Assembly: GCA_900538705.1 (NCBI GenBank) | Contig: UPZG01000001.1 | Location: forward strand, 372,001 to 436,000 | Length of the DNA stretch: 64,000 bases | From: an uncultured Porphyromonadaceae bacterium | Lineage (GTDB): Bacteria > Bacteroidota > Bacteroidia > Bacteroidales > Barnesiellaceae_A | Reading direction: 5' to 3' | In this document: piece by piece, positions 32,905-41,252 of the stretch | Position numbering within the stretch: position 1 is the stretch's first letter | Layout: each line of letters begins with the position of its first letter | The notes under the pieces: generated by a model | Told to the model about the DNA's origin: nothing | The model's input: only the letters and a program-made list of their open reading frames with translations | The model's database searches: none | Translations under genes and position numbers: made by a program

Positions 32905-34404
32905 TCAGTAATCAAAACGGTATCGGCGCAAGAAGTCGACACTCTTTTGTATCATCTTGTACATGATGATGTCGTCTTTTACAAAGGGGACCTCACTGCG
33001 ATATGCTGCCATAAACTGCTCTATCATAGGAGATGAGCGTAGAGGACGACGGAAGTCGAACGCTTGTGAAGCATTCATCATCTCTATGGCAAGGATATTC
33101 TCGAGGTTGTCCAGTATCTTATGGAGCTTGGTGGCTGCATTGGCACCCATACTCACGTGGTCTTCTTGTCCGTTGCTCGATACAATAGAGTCGCTCGATG
33201 CCGCGAAGCAGTACATCTTATTTTGGCTTACCATGGCTGCTGCTGCATATTGCGGTATCATGAATCCCGAGTTAAGTCCCGGTTCGGCCACTAAAAATTC
33301 CGGTAGTCCGCGCAACCCTAAGATAAGTTGTGCGATACGACGCTCCGATATGTTTCCCAGCTCAGATAAAGCAATGGCGAGGTAATCGTAAACCAAAGCC
33401 AACGGTTCGCCGTGGAAATTACCGCCCGATATGATGCGGTCTTCATCGGGGAAGATGGTGGGGTTGTCGGTTACGGAATTGATTTCAGTGAGTAATACAC
33501 TGCTCACATAGTGTATGGCATCTTTTACTGCTCCGTGTACTTGAGGTATACAGCGGAAAGAATAAGGGTCTTGTACTTGCTTTTTGGGGCGGGTTATCAG
33601 TTCACTGCCGGCAAGAATACGGCGGAACGCCTCGCCGGTCTCTATCTGTCCGCGATGTGGGCGTATTTGCTGGATGTTGTCTTCAAAGGGGTCGATGCGA
33701 CCGTCGAAGGCTTCGAGAGAAAGAGCTCCTATCATGTCGGCTCCCTTCATAATATGGTGCGCCCGTATGATGGCGTACACGCCGTTTGAACTCATAAATT
33801 GGGTTCCGTTGAGCAGAGCCAATCCTTCTTTGCTTTGCAGCTTTACAGGTTGCCAGCCAAATTCTTGCAGAACCTCGGCGGCAGCGCGACGTTTTCCGTT
33901 GTAGTTTACCTCACCTTCACCTATGAGTGGCAAAAATAGATTGGCCAACGGTGCAAGGTCGCCCGATGCTCCCAACGACCCGCGGTCATATACTACAGGA
34001 AGAATATCATTGTTGAAAAAGTCGAGTATGCGTTGTACCGTGACTACCTGTACGCCGCTGTGTCCCATAGATAAGGCATGAGCTTTGAGTAGCAGCATGA
34101 GGCGTACAATCTCTTTGTCTATCTCTGTGCCTACGCTGCAGGCGTGGCTTTTTACGAGGTTTTCTTGCAGCTTATTCAATTCGTCGGGCGAGATATTGCG
34201 ATTGCACAGCGAGCCGAAGCCTGTTGTGATGCCGTATAGGGGAACGTCCGACTCTTCGGTTTTCCGGTCTAAGTATTGGCGGCATTTTTCTATCTTGGCA
34301 ATAGCTTGGTCTGAAAGCTCCAAATGGCGATGGTGTTCTAATATATCTTCAATGATATCGAACGTAAGTTCGCCCGAACCTATTTGATAAACATCATTTT
34401 TCAT
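32905..34404 (-). CDS. hutH: histidine ammonia-lyase
   Basis: A 499-residue lyase that deaminates L-histidine to trans-urocanate, the first step of histidine degradation. The MIO electrophile forms from Ala146-Ser147-Gly148 in RGSLGASGDLAPLAN. YGITTGFGSLCN near residue 60, and further on GNFHGEPLALVYD and SSNGQEDHVSMG, complete the active site. It is the last gene of the operon and its start overlaps the cyclodeaminase stop by 4 nt (ATGA), indicating translational coupling. Confidence 0.97.
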   Translation of the reverse strand: MKNDVYQIGSGELTFDIIEDILEHHRHLELSDQAIAKIEKCRQYLDRKTEESDVPLYGITTGFGSLCNRNISPDELNKLQENLVKSHACSVGTEIDKEIVRLMLLLKAHALSMGHSGVQVVTVQRILDFFNNDILPVVYDRGSLGASGDLAPLANLFLPLIGEGEVNYNGKRRAAAEVLQEFGWQPVKLQSKEGLALLNGTQFMSSNGVYAIIRAHHIMKGADMIGALSLEAFDGRIDPFEDNIQQIRPHRGQIETGEAFRRILAGSELITRPKKQVQDPYSFRCIPQVHGAVKDAIHYVSSVLLTEINSVTDNPTIFPDEDRIISGGNFHGEPLALVYDYLAIALSELGNISERRIAQLILGLRGLPEFLVAEPGLNSGFMIPQYAAAAMVSQNKMYCFAASSDSIVSSNGQEDHVSMGANAATKLHKILDNLENILAIEMMNASQAFDFRRPLRSSPMIEQFMAAYRSEVPFVKDDIIMYKMIQKSVDFLRRYRFDY

Positions 34405-35033
34405 AATCCGTAGTTTTCTTCTCCGTAGGTTAATAAATCGTTTTCGAGAACAAGAGCTTGAGCCTCAATCTCTATAGTCTCTGCTTTCATGCGCTCTACA
34501 TATTCTTCGTCTTTCAGCGAAGCTAAGTTGATACGTACGTTCAACAACGCGCCACGTACAGCTGTGCGGGCGCACATCATGGCAACACAACTATCGGTAA
34601 TAGCGTTGCTATTGCCTTCTTGTCCGATGTATTGCAGGGTAGGCATGCAGGCGAGGGCTGTGCGGGCTACCTCCATGGGAATCTCTGCTGCGTGTTTGGT
34701 AGCTTCTTCTATGACTTGTGCACGATGAACCTTCTCTTCGTCACTCTCTTTAGGTAACTTGAAGGCGGCAAAGACGCGGTCAAAGGCCTCTGAGTCGAGG
34801 TCGATAAGTTCTATAAAGCGTTGGCGTTGTTGTGCCAGCTTGGCAGCAGCCTCTTTCATGCCGTTTTCTTTCTCGGCATACTTTTTGCGACCGATGGTAA
34901 GGTTGGTTACCATGGTGCCGAGGGCTGTTGCGATGGCTGCACACAAGGCCGAAATGCTACCGCCGCCGGGAACCGGCTCGTTGCTTGCGGTTTTATTTAA
35001 AAAATCGTTTATTGTAAGCTCTACAAGTTTCAT
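34401..35033 (-). CDS. formimidoyltetrahydrofolate cyclodeaminase
   Basis: A 210-residue helical protein of the FTCD cyclodeaminase family, converting 5-formimino-tetrahydrofolate to 5,10-methenyl-tetrahydrofolate with release of ammonia. The opening NEPVPGGGSISALCAAIATALG is the family glycine-rich signature, and IDLDSEAFDRVFAAFKLPK is a conserved substrate-channel segment. In mammals this domain is fused to the formiminotransferase; here it is a separate gene two places from ftcD. It completes the one-carbon salvage branch of the operon and overlaps hutH by 4 nt. Confidence 0.92.
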   Translation of the reverse strand: MKLVELTINDFLNKTASNEPVPGGGSISALCAAIATALGTMVTNLTIGRKKYAEKENGMKEAAAKLAQQRQRFIELIDLDSEAFDRVFAAFKLPKESDEEKVHRAQVIEEATKHAAEIPMEVARTALACMPTLQYIGQEGNSNAITDSCVAMMCARTAVRGALLNVRINLASLKDEEYVERMKAETIEIEAQALVLENDLLTYGEENYGL

Positions 35034-35092
35034 TGTATAAAATCTTTAATGTGTTGTTGTGATTTGAAGAGGTTGTTGCAATAGACCTGTTG

Positions 35093-36337
35093 TCATGGGT
35101 TTTGCGACGATACTATCTTACCGGCTTTGATGGTCATTTTCACGGAGTTCATACCGGTATAGTAGGGTAGCATGTAATAGGTGTCGCTGTCGAGTATGAC
35201 TATGTCGCCGGCTTTTCCTTCTTCGATACTACCTATGCGATGGGCTTTGCCTATGGCAGCAGCTCCGTTGAGGGTCATGGCCGTGATGGCTTCCTCTACT
35301 GTAAGGTGCATATATATGCAGGCCAATGCAAAGGTTAGAGGGATGCTGCCCGAGCAACAGCTGCCGGGATTGAGGTCGGTGGCCAAGGCCACAGCGCAGC
35401 CAGCGTCTATCATCTCCCGGCCACGGGCGTACGGTTCGCGCAGGGTAAAAGCTGTCAGGGGTAGCAGTGTTGCCACTACGTCGTTGTCGCGCATGGCACG
35501 TATACCTTCGTCCGATGCATGTAGCAGATGGTCGGCACTCAGTGCTTTTATTTCTCCCGCCAGTTCGGCACCTCCAAACGATACTATCTCGTCGGCATGT
35601 ATCTTTGCGCCGAACCCCATAGCTTGAGCTGCCGTAAGCAGGCGTCGCGATTGGGCAACTGTAAAGACACCTTTTTCACAGAAAATATCGCAGTTTTCGG
35701 CCAATCTTCGCTCTTTTACCAAAGGAAGCATTTCATCGATGATAAAGTCGATATACTCGTCGCTTCGTCCACTATACTCGGGTGGTAAGGCATGGGCACC
35801 TAAAAAGGTGGTTGCAATGTCTACCTTGCGGTTAGGGTCGGCATTGATGCGGTGCATGACATCGAGCTGTTTCAACTCGGTATCTTTGTCAAGTCCATAT
35901 CCGCTTTTCCCCTCTACGGTAGTGACACCCATACGGCTCATCACATCGATATACCATTCGGCTTTGCGTTTCAATTCGTCGAGGGTTGCTTCACGTGTTG
36001 CGCGCATTGTGTTTACAATGCCTCCGCCACGTTCCATGATGCTCATATAACTGTCGCCACGCATTCGCCACATAAACTCTTCGGGGCGGTAGCCGCCGAA
36101 AACGAGATGGGTGTGCGAGTCGATAAAGCCGGGCAATACCACATTCCCGTCGGCATTTACCACGGCATATCCCGCCGGAAGGTCTTCCCGGTTGGTTCCA
36201 ACATAAGTTATAGTACCGTCGGTAATCTCTATCGTACCGTGCTCGATGACTTGCAGACGGTTCATCTCGCTGCCTTTGAGAGCGCTTTTCCCTATCGGTG
36301 TGACGATGCGGGCATTGATAATAATCAGATTACTCAT
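35093..36337 (-). CDS. hutI: imidazolonepropionase
   Basis: A 414-residue amidohydrolase that opens the ring of imidazolonepropionate to N-formimino-L-glutamate. The metal-binding LPGFIDSHTHLVFGG appears near residue 75. Downstream, TTFLGAHALP, KIHADEIVSFGGAELA and ALATDLNPGS give the remaining His and Asp ligands of the TIM-barrel site. Length is normal. It lies third in the hut operon, after an intercistronic hairpin that separates it from ftcD. Confidence 0.96.
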   Translation of the reverse strand: MSNLIIINARIVTPIGKSALKGSEMNRLQVIEHGTIEITDGTITYVGTNREDLPAGYAVVNADGNVVLPGFIDSHTHLVFGGYRPEEFMWRMRGDSYMSIMERGGGIVNTMRATREATLDELKRKAEWYIDVMSRMGVTTVEGKSGYGLDKDTELKQLDVMHRINADPNRKVDIATTFLGAHALPPEYSGRSDEYIDFIIDEMLPLVKERRLAENCDIFCEKGVFTVAQSRRLLTAAQAMGFGAKIHADEIVSFGGAELAGEIKALSADHLLHASDEGIRAMRDNDVVATLLPLTAFTLREPYARGREMIDAGCAVALATDLNPGSCCSGSIPLTFALACIYMHLTVEEAITAMTLNGAAAIGKAHRIGSIEEGKAGDIVILDSDTYYMLPYYTGMNSVKMTIKAGKIVSSQNP

Positions 36338-36368
36338 GACTTCATCGTAATATTATTGCTTTACGCAG

Positions 36369-36399
36369 CCGGGCTGCCCTGTATGCAGGTGCAGCCCGG
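36369..36399 (-). promoter_or_regulatory. intercistronic hairpin between ftcD and hutI
   Basis: CCGGGCTGC (36369-36377) pairs with GCAGCCCGG (36391-36399), with no T run after it on the minus strand. It is the same type of element as those after susD and the capsid gene. Confidence 0.5.
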
Positions 36400-36416
36400 T
36401 ATACTTGGCACAATGT

Positions 36417-37319
36417 CTATTCCATTATACGGGCTTCCAAAACTTGTTGCATGGAGAAGCCTTCAAGTCCCAGATAGTATGAGGCTGTGTCGATGAGCGC
36501 TTCCATAGGAACCAAACCTATGATTTCGCTACCTATAATACTTACACCATAGCGGCGGGCTTCGTAACGTACCATTTCAAATGCTTGGTAAAGAGCTGTC
36601 TTGGTATAATCGGTCATGTTGATACTTACCTGAGTGATGCCGCGCTCTTTCAGTTCTACACCCATAGCTTTGCAATATCGCAAGCCACCGCCTATGAAGC
36701 GTATCTTTTTGGCTATGCTGTGTGCAATCTCGAGGCTCGGAGTGTTAAGGTTGATGTTGTAGGCTACTAAAGGCATGCGTGCGCCTATGGCTACGGTACC
36801 GGCAGTAGGATGCCGCTCGGCCGGGCCAAAATCGGGATGCCATTCGGGCTGATGTATTTTTTCGGCCATACCTTCAAACTCTCCTTTGCGTATGGCGGCA
36901 AGATTCTCACGATGAGGAGCCGAGGCCGACTTTTCGTATAAAAAGACCGGAAGGTTATATAGCTCGGCAACGCGGCGGCCTACCTCTTTCGAGAGAGCGA
37001 TGGCATCGTCCATCGTGCAACCTTTGATAGGAATAAACGGAACGACATCGACGGCTCCCATGCGAGGGTGTTGCCCTTTGTGTTTGTTGAGGTCGATGAG
37101 CTCTATGGCAACACCTATGGCCTCTATAATAGCCTCTTTCAGTGCATCGGGGTCACCAACAAGGGTTACGACCAGACGATTGTGGTCGGTATCGTTGCTA
37201 TAATCGAGCAATTTTACGCCCTCTTTGGCACGGAAGGGAGAAACGATTTTGTCTATTTTTTCCAAGTCACGTCCTTCACTAAAATTAGGGACGCATTCCA
37301 TGATTTTGTTCCAGCTCAT
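36417..37319 (-). CDS. ftcD: glutamate formimidoyltransferase
   Basis: A 300-residue enzyme moving the formimino group of N-formiminoglutamate to tetrahydrofolate and releasing glutamate. The opening IMECVPNFSEGRDLEKID is diagnostic, with DHNRLVVTLVGDP and GQHPRMGAVDVVPFIP (folate pocket with the catalytic His) following. The protein corresponds to the transferase half of mammalian FTCD; the cyclodeaminase half is encoded two genes downstream. It lies 20 nt after hutU. Confidence 0.95.
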   Translation of the reverse strand: MSWNKIMECVPNFSEGRDLEKIDKIVSPFRAKEGVKLLDYSNDTDHNRLVVTLVGDPDALKEAIIEAIGVAIELIDLNKHKGQHPRMGAVDVVPFIPIKGCTMDDAIALSKEVGRRVAELYNLPVFLYEKSASAPHRENLAAIRKGEFEGMAEKIHQPEWHPDFGPAERHPTAGTVAIGARMPLVAYNINLNTPSLEIAHSIAKKIRFIGGGLRYCKAMGVELKERGITQVSINMTDYTKTALYQAFEMVRYEARRYGVSIIGSEIIGLVPMEALIDTASYYLGLEGFSMQQVLEARIME

Positions 37320-37339
37320 AGTCGGTGGTTTTTAGGTTG

Positions 37340-39349
37340 TTATTTGTTATGATGGTAATTCTTTAGTGCTTCGTTTACGGTCTCTTTTACCAGCGAGTCA
37401 TCGGCAAGGTATGGCATGGTGATGTGGTATCCGTCCATTTGACGGTTAAATTCTTCGCTGGTCTCCATAGCATGTTGGTTGCGAGCCCATGAGCGGCGTG
37501 CTACACCACCCATTACATCCCACAACATAGCCGAACGCAGTATTCGGTCTACTCGTTCCGAACCATCGCATACCATACCGAAGCCGCCGTTGATAGCTTT
37601 GCCTATACCTACACCACCTCCGTTATGCAGGGCTACGAGGCTCATACCGCGGGCACAGTTGCCGGCGAAACATTGTACGGCCATGTCGGCCATCACATTG
37701 CTACCGTCTTTGATATTTGATGTTTCGCGGAAGGGTGAGTCGGTGCCGCTTACGTCGTGGTGGTCGCGACCCAGCATGATAGGACCGACCTCTCCGTTGC
37801 GTACCATCTCGTTGAATTTCAATGCAATATTCATGCGGCCTACAGCATCCTGGTACAAGATGCGGGCTTGTGTGCCTACTACAAGATTGTTTTTTTCGGC
37901 GTCGCGTATCCATATCCAGTTGTCAAGGTCTTGTCCGCGACGGTTTTTGTCTATACAAGCCATGGCAGCGTGATCGGTCTTGATAAGGTCTTCGTGTTTG
38001 CCACTGAGGCATACCCAGCGGAACGGACCGTATCCATAGTCAAAGAGTTCGGGACCCATTATATCCTCGACGTACGATGGCCAAATAAATCCGTTTTTCT
38101 CGTCGATGCCATTACGTGAGATTTCTTTTACCCCCGAGTCGTAGATAGCCTTCATAAACGAGTTGCCGTAGTCGAAGAAGTAGGTGCCTCGTGCAACAAG
38201 TTCCTTGATAACGTTAAAGTGGCGGTGTAACGATTGGTCGACCAAGCGGCAGAATTCTTCTCGGTCTTCCTTGAGTAAACGTGTACGTTCGGCAAAGGAG
38301 ATGCCGACCGGGCAGTAACCACCCTCATATACGGCATGGCACGACGTCTGGTCACTGAGCAGTTCTATATGTATGTTGTGTGCTACTGCATACTCGAGCA
38401 AATCTACAATGTTGCCATGATAGGCGATAGAGCAAGGCTCGCGGCGTTGCATTGCTTCGTGAGCCATTTTGAAGGCCTCGCCCATGTCTTCGGTAATATA
38501 GTGTACCCATCCTTGACGGTGGCGGGTTTCAATACGCGAGCTGTCTACCTCGGCAATGATAGCTGTGGCACCGGCAATCTCGGCGGCTTTGGGTTGAGCG
38601 CCGCTCATGCCTCCCAAGCCCGATGATACGAACAGGTGTCCGCGCAGGTCGCCGTCTTGAGGAATGCCCAGTTTCATACGTCCGGCATTGAGTAGAGTAT
38701 TGAAAGTGCCGTGTACGATACCTTGCGGGCCAATGTACATCCAGCCTCCGGCAGTCATTTGCCCATAGTTGGCTACGCCCATTTGGGCGGCTATATCCCA
38801 GTCTTTTTGGTTGTCGAAGAGTCCCACCATCATGGAGTTGGTGATAATAACGCGTGGAGCTTCGGGTTTCGACTTGAACAATCCCAGCGGATGCCCCGAC
38901 TCAACGACCAACGTCTGCTCTTGTGTAAGTTCTTCGAGATACATCTTGATGAGGCGGTATTGCATCCAATTCTGACACACCTGCCCGGTCTCACCGTACG
39001 TAACCAGTTCATATGGGTAGAGAGCGATGTCGAAGCAAAGATTGTTGTCAATCATCACTTGGAATGCTTTACCCTCTATGCATTTTCCTTTGTATTCGTC
39101 TATAGGTTTGGCTTTCAGGTCGCCTTGGGGGCGAAAACGGTAACCATATATTTTACCTCGGGTAAGAAGTTCTTCCATAAATTCCGGTGCGAGTTGTGCG
39201 TGTAACTCTTGCGGAATGTAACGCAGTGCATTTTTCAGTGCAGTTTCGGTTTGTTCGGGAGTAAGTTTATAACCCCGGTCGGGGGCTCGCCTAATACCCT
39301 CTACAAAAGTAGGATATGTAGGTAACTCTTTGGGCAATGTGAGTTCCAT
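37340..39349 (-). CDS. hutU: urocanate hydratase
   Basis: A 669-residue NAD-dependent enzyme that hydrates urocanate to imidazolonepropionate. First gene of the hut operon. VSSGLGGMSGAQPKAAEIAG is the NAD-binding loop, TSCHAVYEGGYCPVGISF lies near residue 340, and the C-terminal ALHNGGGVGIGKAINGGFGM is a family signature. It is longer than the roughly 555-residue proteobacterial enzymes, mainly through extra N-terminal sequence, which I understand to be normal for the Bacteroidota form. A near-perfect promoter precedes it. Confidence 0.95.
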   Translation of the reverse strand: MELTLPKELPTYPTFVEGIRRAPDRGYKLTPEQTETALKNALRYIPQELHAQLAPEFMEELLTRGKIYGYRFRPQGDLKAKPIDEYKGKCIEGKAFQVMIDNNLCFDIALYPYELVTYGETGQVCQNWMQYRLIKMYLEELTQEQTLVVESGHPLGLFKSKPEAPRVIITNSMMVGLFDNQKDWDIAAQMGVANYGQMTAGGWMYIGPQGIVHGTFNTLLNAGRMKLGIPQDGDLRGHLFVSSGLGGMSGAQPKAAEIAGATAIIAEVDSSRIETRHRQGWVHYITEDMGEAFKMAHEAMQRREPCSIAYHGNIVDLLEYAVAHNIHIELLSDQTSCHAVYEGGYCPVGISFAERTRLLKEDREEFCRLVDQSLHRHFNVIKELVARGTYFFDYGNSFMKAIYDSGVKEISRNGIDEKNGFIWPSYVEDIMGPELFDYGYGPFRWVCLSGKHEDLIKTDHAAMACIDKNRRGQDLDNWIWIRDAEKNNLVVGTQARILYQDAVGRMNIALKFNEMVRNGEVGPIMLGRDHHDVSGTDSPFRETSNIKDGSNVMADMAVQCFAGNCARGMSLVALHNGGGVGIGKAINGGFGMVCDGSERVDRILRSAMLWDVMGGVARRSWARNQHAMETSEEFNRQMDGYHITMPYLADDSLVKETVNEALKNYHHNK

Positions 39350-39382
39350 ATTGTTGAAATTAAGGTTTTAGTTCAATAAGTG

Positions 39383-39430
39383 CAAATATAATGAATGTTG
39401 AGAGTAGAGGCAAATGAAAACGAAGTTTTC
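39383..39430 (-). promoter_or_regulatory. hut operon promoter with upstream palindrome
   Basis: On the minus strand: palindrome GAAAACTTCGTTTTC (39416-39430), then TTTG (39411-39414), a 20 nt spacer and TATATTTG (39383-39390). The same palindrome-plus-promoter build occurs before phoH and before the polysaccharide cluster. Confidence 0.75.
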
Positions 39431-39631
39431 ATATTATACTTTACGCGATGTACCGTCAGTTATATATTGTTGCAATGAATATTGAGTGTAGAGTATCAAA
39501 TCTTTGTTCTGTTTTGCACGCTTTGCGATGCTTGCGATATATACTATCGATTTGTTGTATGCCAAGTGTAAATTTTTTGTTCTTCGTCCTCTATTTCCCC
39601 GATTTTCCTATCATTTTACTGGTATGGAAAT

Positions 39632-39703
39632 AAAAAATGCTTGAATTATCTCACGAAAACCCAAGCATCTTAATAACTTTACAATCTAATACTATGAAAA
39701 AAC
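39632..39703 (-). ncRNA. small RNA A, FopS-like paralogous family
   Basis: A predicted RNA of about 72 nt starting with GTTTTTTCATAGTATTAG and ending in an intrinsic terminator: stem ATGCTTG/CAAGCAT (39662-39668 with 39637-39643), then T6 at 39632-39637. It has its own promoter (39709-39740) at the right distance. The same design, with nearly the same first 20 nt and the same CGTGAG in the terminator loop, recurs at 48627-48690. The 5' end is complementary to the AATCTAATACTATGAAAAAA type of start region found before susC-like genes. Multi-copy small RNAs of this kind have been described in Bacteroides; membership in that family is from memory. It lies in the hutU-mutY gap, where the remaining sequence shows no gene. 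Confidence 0.65.
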
Positions 39704-39708
39704 TGTTA

Positions 39709-39740
39709 CAAAAGTAGTGCTTCCTTGTTTTCTATCCAAA
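39709..39740 (-). promoter_or_regulatory. promoter of small RNA A
   Basis: On the minus strand TTTG (39737-39740), a 20 nt spacer and TACTTTTG (39709-39716), with the RNA start about 6 nt on. Confidence 0.7.
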
Positions 39741-39917
39741 TTATTTCTTAATATTGTTTCGCTTGTTAAGATTGTTTATGTGAAATGATGCATATCTGTT
39801 AACGTTTGAGATTTTTCTTGCCTCCATAATCCGCATTTTTGTCGTTTGTTAGCAATTCACACAACTATTACCTTTCTATTTTCTGTTTTTACGGTATGGG
39901 CTTTGCAAGGAAAAGCA

Positions 39918-39925
39918 TACCTTTG
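39918..39925 (+). promoter_or_regulatory. -7 box just before mutY
   Basis: TACCTTTG ends 7 nt before the mutY ATG, so a transcript from it would have almost no leader. The -33 region is not convincing. Confidence 0.4.
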
Positions 39926-39932
39926 CAGTTGT

Positions 39933-41027
39933 ATGGCAGAGAATGAGAATTTTTTTGCACCCGCACTCGAATCTTGGTTTGCCGAGAATGCCCGCGACCT
40001 ACCGTGGCGGCATACGCGAGATGCTTATAAAATATGGGTGTCGGAGATTATCTTGCAGCAGACACGGGTGGCGCAAGGTTACGATTACTACATGCGTTTT
40101 GTTGAGCGATTCCCTGATGTGCAGTCTCTTGCTTCGGCTCAAGACGATGAGGTGATGAAGTATTGGCAAGGATTGGGATATTACAGTAGGGCTCGTAATA
40201 TGTTGGCTGCGGCACGTGACGTGGTAGCTCGTTTTGATGGTATTTTCCCTCATACCTACAGCGATATACGCTCCCTTAAAGGGATAGGTGACTATACTGC
40301 TGCTGCCATAGCCTCGATAGCCTACGACCTACCGTATGCGGTACTCGACGGAAATGTGTATCGCGTCTTGTCGCGTCTTTTCGATATAGATTTGCCTATA
40401 GACGAAACGGCTGGTAAGCATTATTTCGTGCAACTGGCCGACACGTTGCTGCATCGTGAGCATCCCGGTTTGTATAATCAGGCTATGATGGAGCTGGGTG
40501 CGTTGGTATGTCTTCCTACGGGAGCTGCCTGTGACAAATGTCCCGTAGCTTCGCATTGTGCTGCGTATGCAGCGGGCACGGTAGCACTGCGTCCTGTGAA
40601 GCAGGGAAAGGTGACGGTAAAACACCGTTATTTCCATTATTTTGTTGTTACACATAAGGGTAATACGTGGCTGCACCGGCGCGAAGGCAACGATATATGG
40701 CGCAACCTGTATGAGTTCCCGCTTATAGAGACGCCCGACCCACAGCCGTTATCTCAATTGTGTTGTACCGAAGCATACAGAACTCTGTTGGGCGATGCCG
40801 GCAGTATTAAGTTTTTAGCACCTCCTTTTGAGTGTAAACATGTGCTTACGCATCGCATTATTCATGCAACCTTTTATGTTGTAGAGGTAGAGGCTGTCCC
40901 GTCTGCATTGCATGACATGCGGTGTGTGCCGTGGAGTGAGGTAGGTGAGTATGCCGTTTCGCGACTTACCGACATTTTCTTGCACCGGTGTATGGCGGGT
41001 TTGTGGAATTGTCTTCCACAGGAGTGA
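39933..41027 (+). CDS. mutY: A/G-specific adenine DNA glycosylase
   Basis: A 364-residue base-excision repair enzyme removing adenine opposite 8-oxoguanine. The HhH-GPD domain has Glu38 in VSEIILQQT and Asp139 in YAVLDGNVYRV, with the hairpin LKGIGDYTAAAI. The [4Fe-4S] loop CLPTGAACDKCPVASHC has C-x6-C-x2-C-x5-C spacing. A Nudix-like 8-oxoG recognition domain follows (about 235 onwards, YFHYFVVTHKGNTWLHRR). The ATG at 39933 is chosen because the 29 residues that an upstream start would add are hydrophobic and unlike MutY, and because a -7 promoter box lies inside them. Confidence 0.93.
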   Translation: MAENENFFAPALESWFAENARDLPWRHTRDAYKIWVSEIILQQTRVAQGYDYYMRFVERFPDVQSLASAQDDEVMKYWQGLGYYSRARNMLAAARDVVARFDGIFPHTYSDIRSLKGIGDYTAAAIASIAYDLPYAVLDGNVYRVLSRLFDIDLPIDETAGKHYFVQLADTLLHREHPGLYNQAMMELGALVCLPTGAACDKCPVASHCAAYAAGTVALRPVKQGKVTVKHRYFHYFVVTHKGNTWLHRREGNDIWRNLYEFPLIETPDPQPLSQLCCTEAYRTLLGDAGSIKFLAPPFECKHVLTHRIIHATFYVVEVEAVPSALHDMRCVPWSEVGEYAVSRLTDIFLHRCMAGLWNCLPQE

Positions 41028-41160
41028 TGGACTGGCGTTAGAAGTGAGGCATTAGTATTTCTTGGCAAGCATATTGTTTCAAGAGCGCTGCGTGATTGGC
41101 GATAACTCACCTCTTTTCATAAGATAGTATGCGACTTGGTGTAGCTCAACATAGAAAATA

Positions 41161-41209
41161 GAAAACTGTGTTTTCAGCTTGTCTTTGCGCTCGTCTTTGT
41201 GTATCTTTG
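41161..41209 (+). promoter_or_regulatory. phoH promoter with upstream palindrome
   Basis: GAAAACTGTGTTTTC (41161-41175), CTTG (41178-41181), a 20 nt spacer and TATCTTTG (41202-41209). Confidence 0.7.
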
Positions 41210-41252
41210 CCGCTGTAACAATTAATCCCTTTTGCAGAGAGTATAACCATAG

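Noticed and set aside
39694..39717. Micro-ORF reading MKKLLQK on the plus strand, possible leader peptide
   Set aside because: The ATG is part of the antisense of small RNA A. The paralogous copy at 48681 has an unrelated continuation, and conservation fits the minus-strand RNA with promoter and terminator.
39846..39932. Upstream in-frame start of mutY adding 29 residues
   Set aside because: The extension is hydrophobic, absent from MutY proteins and contains the -7 promoter box.
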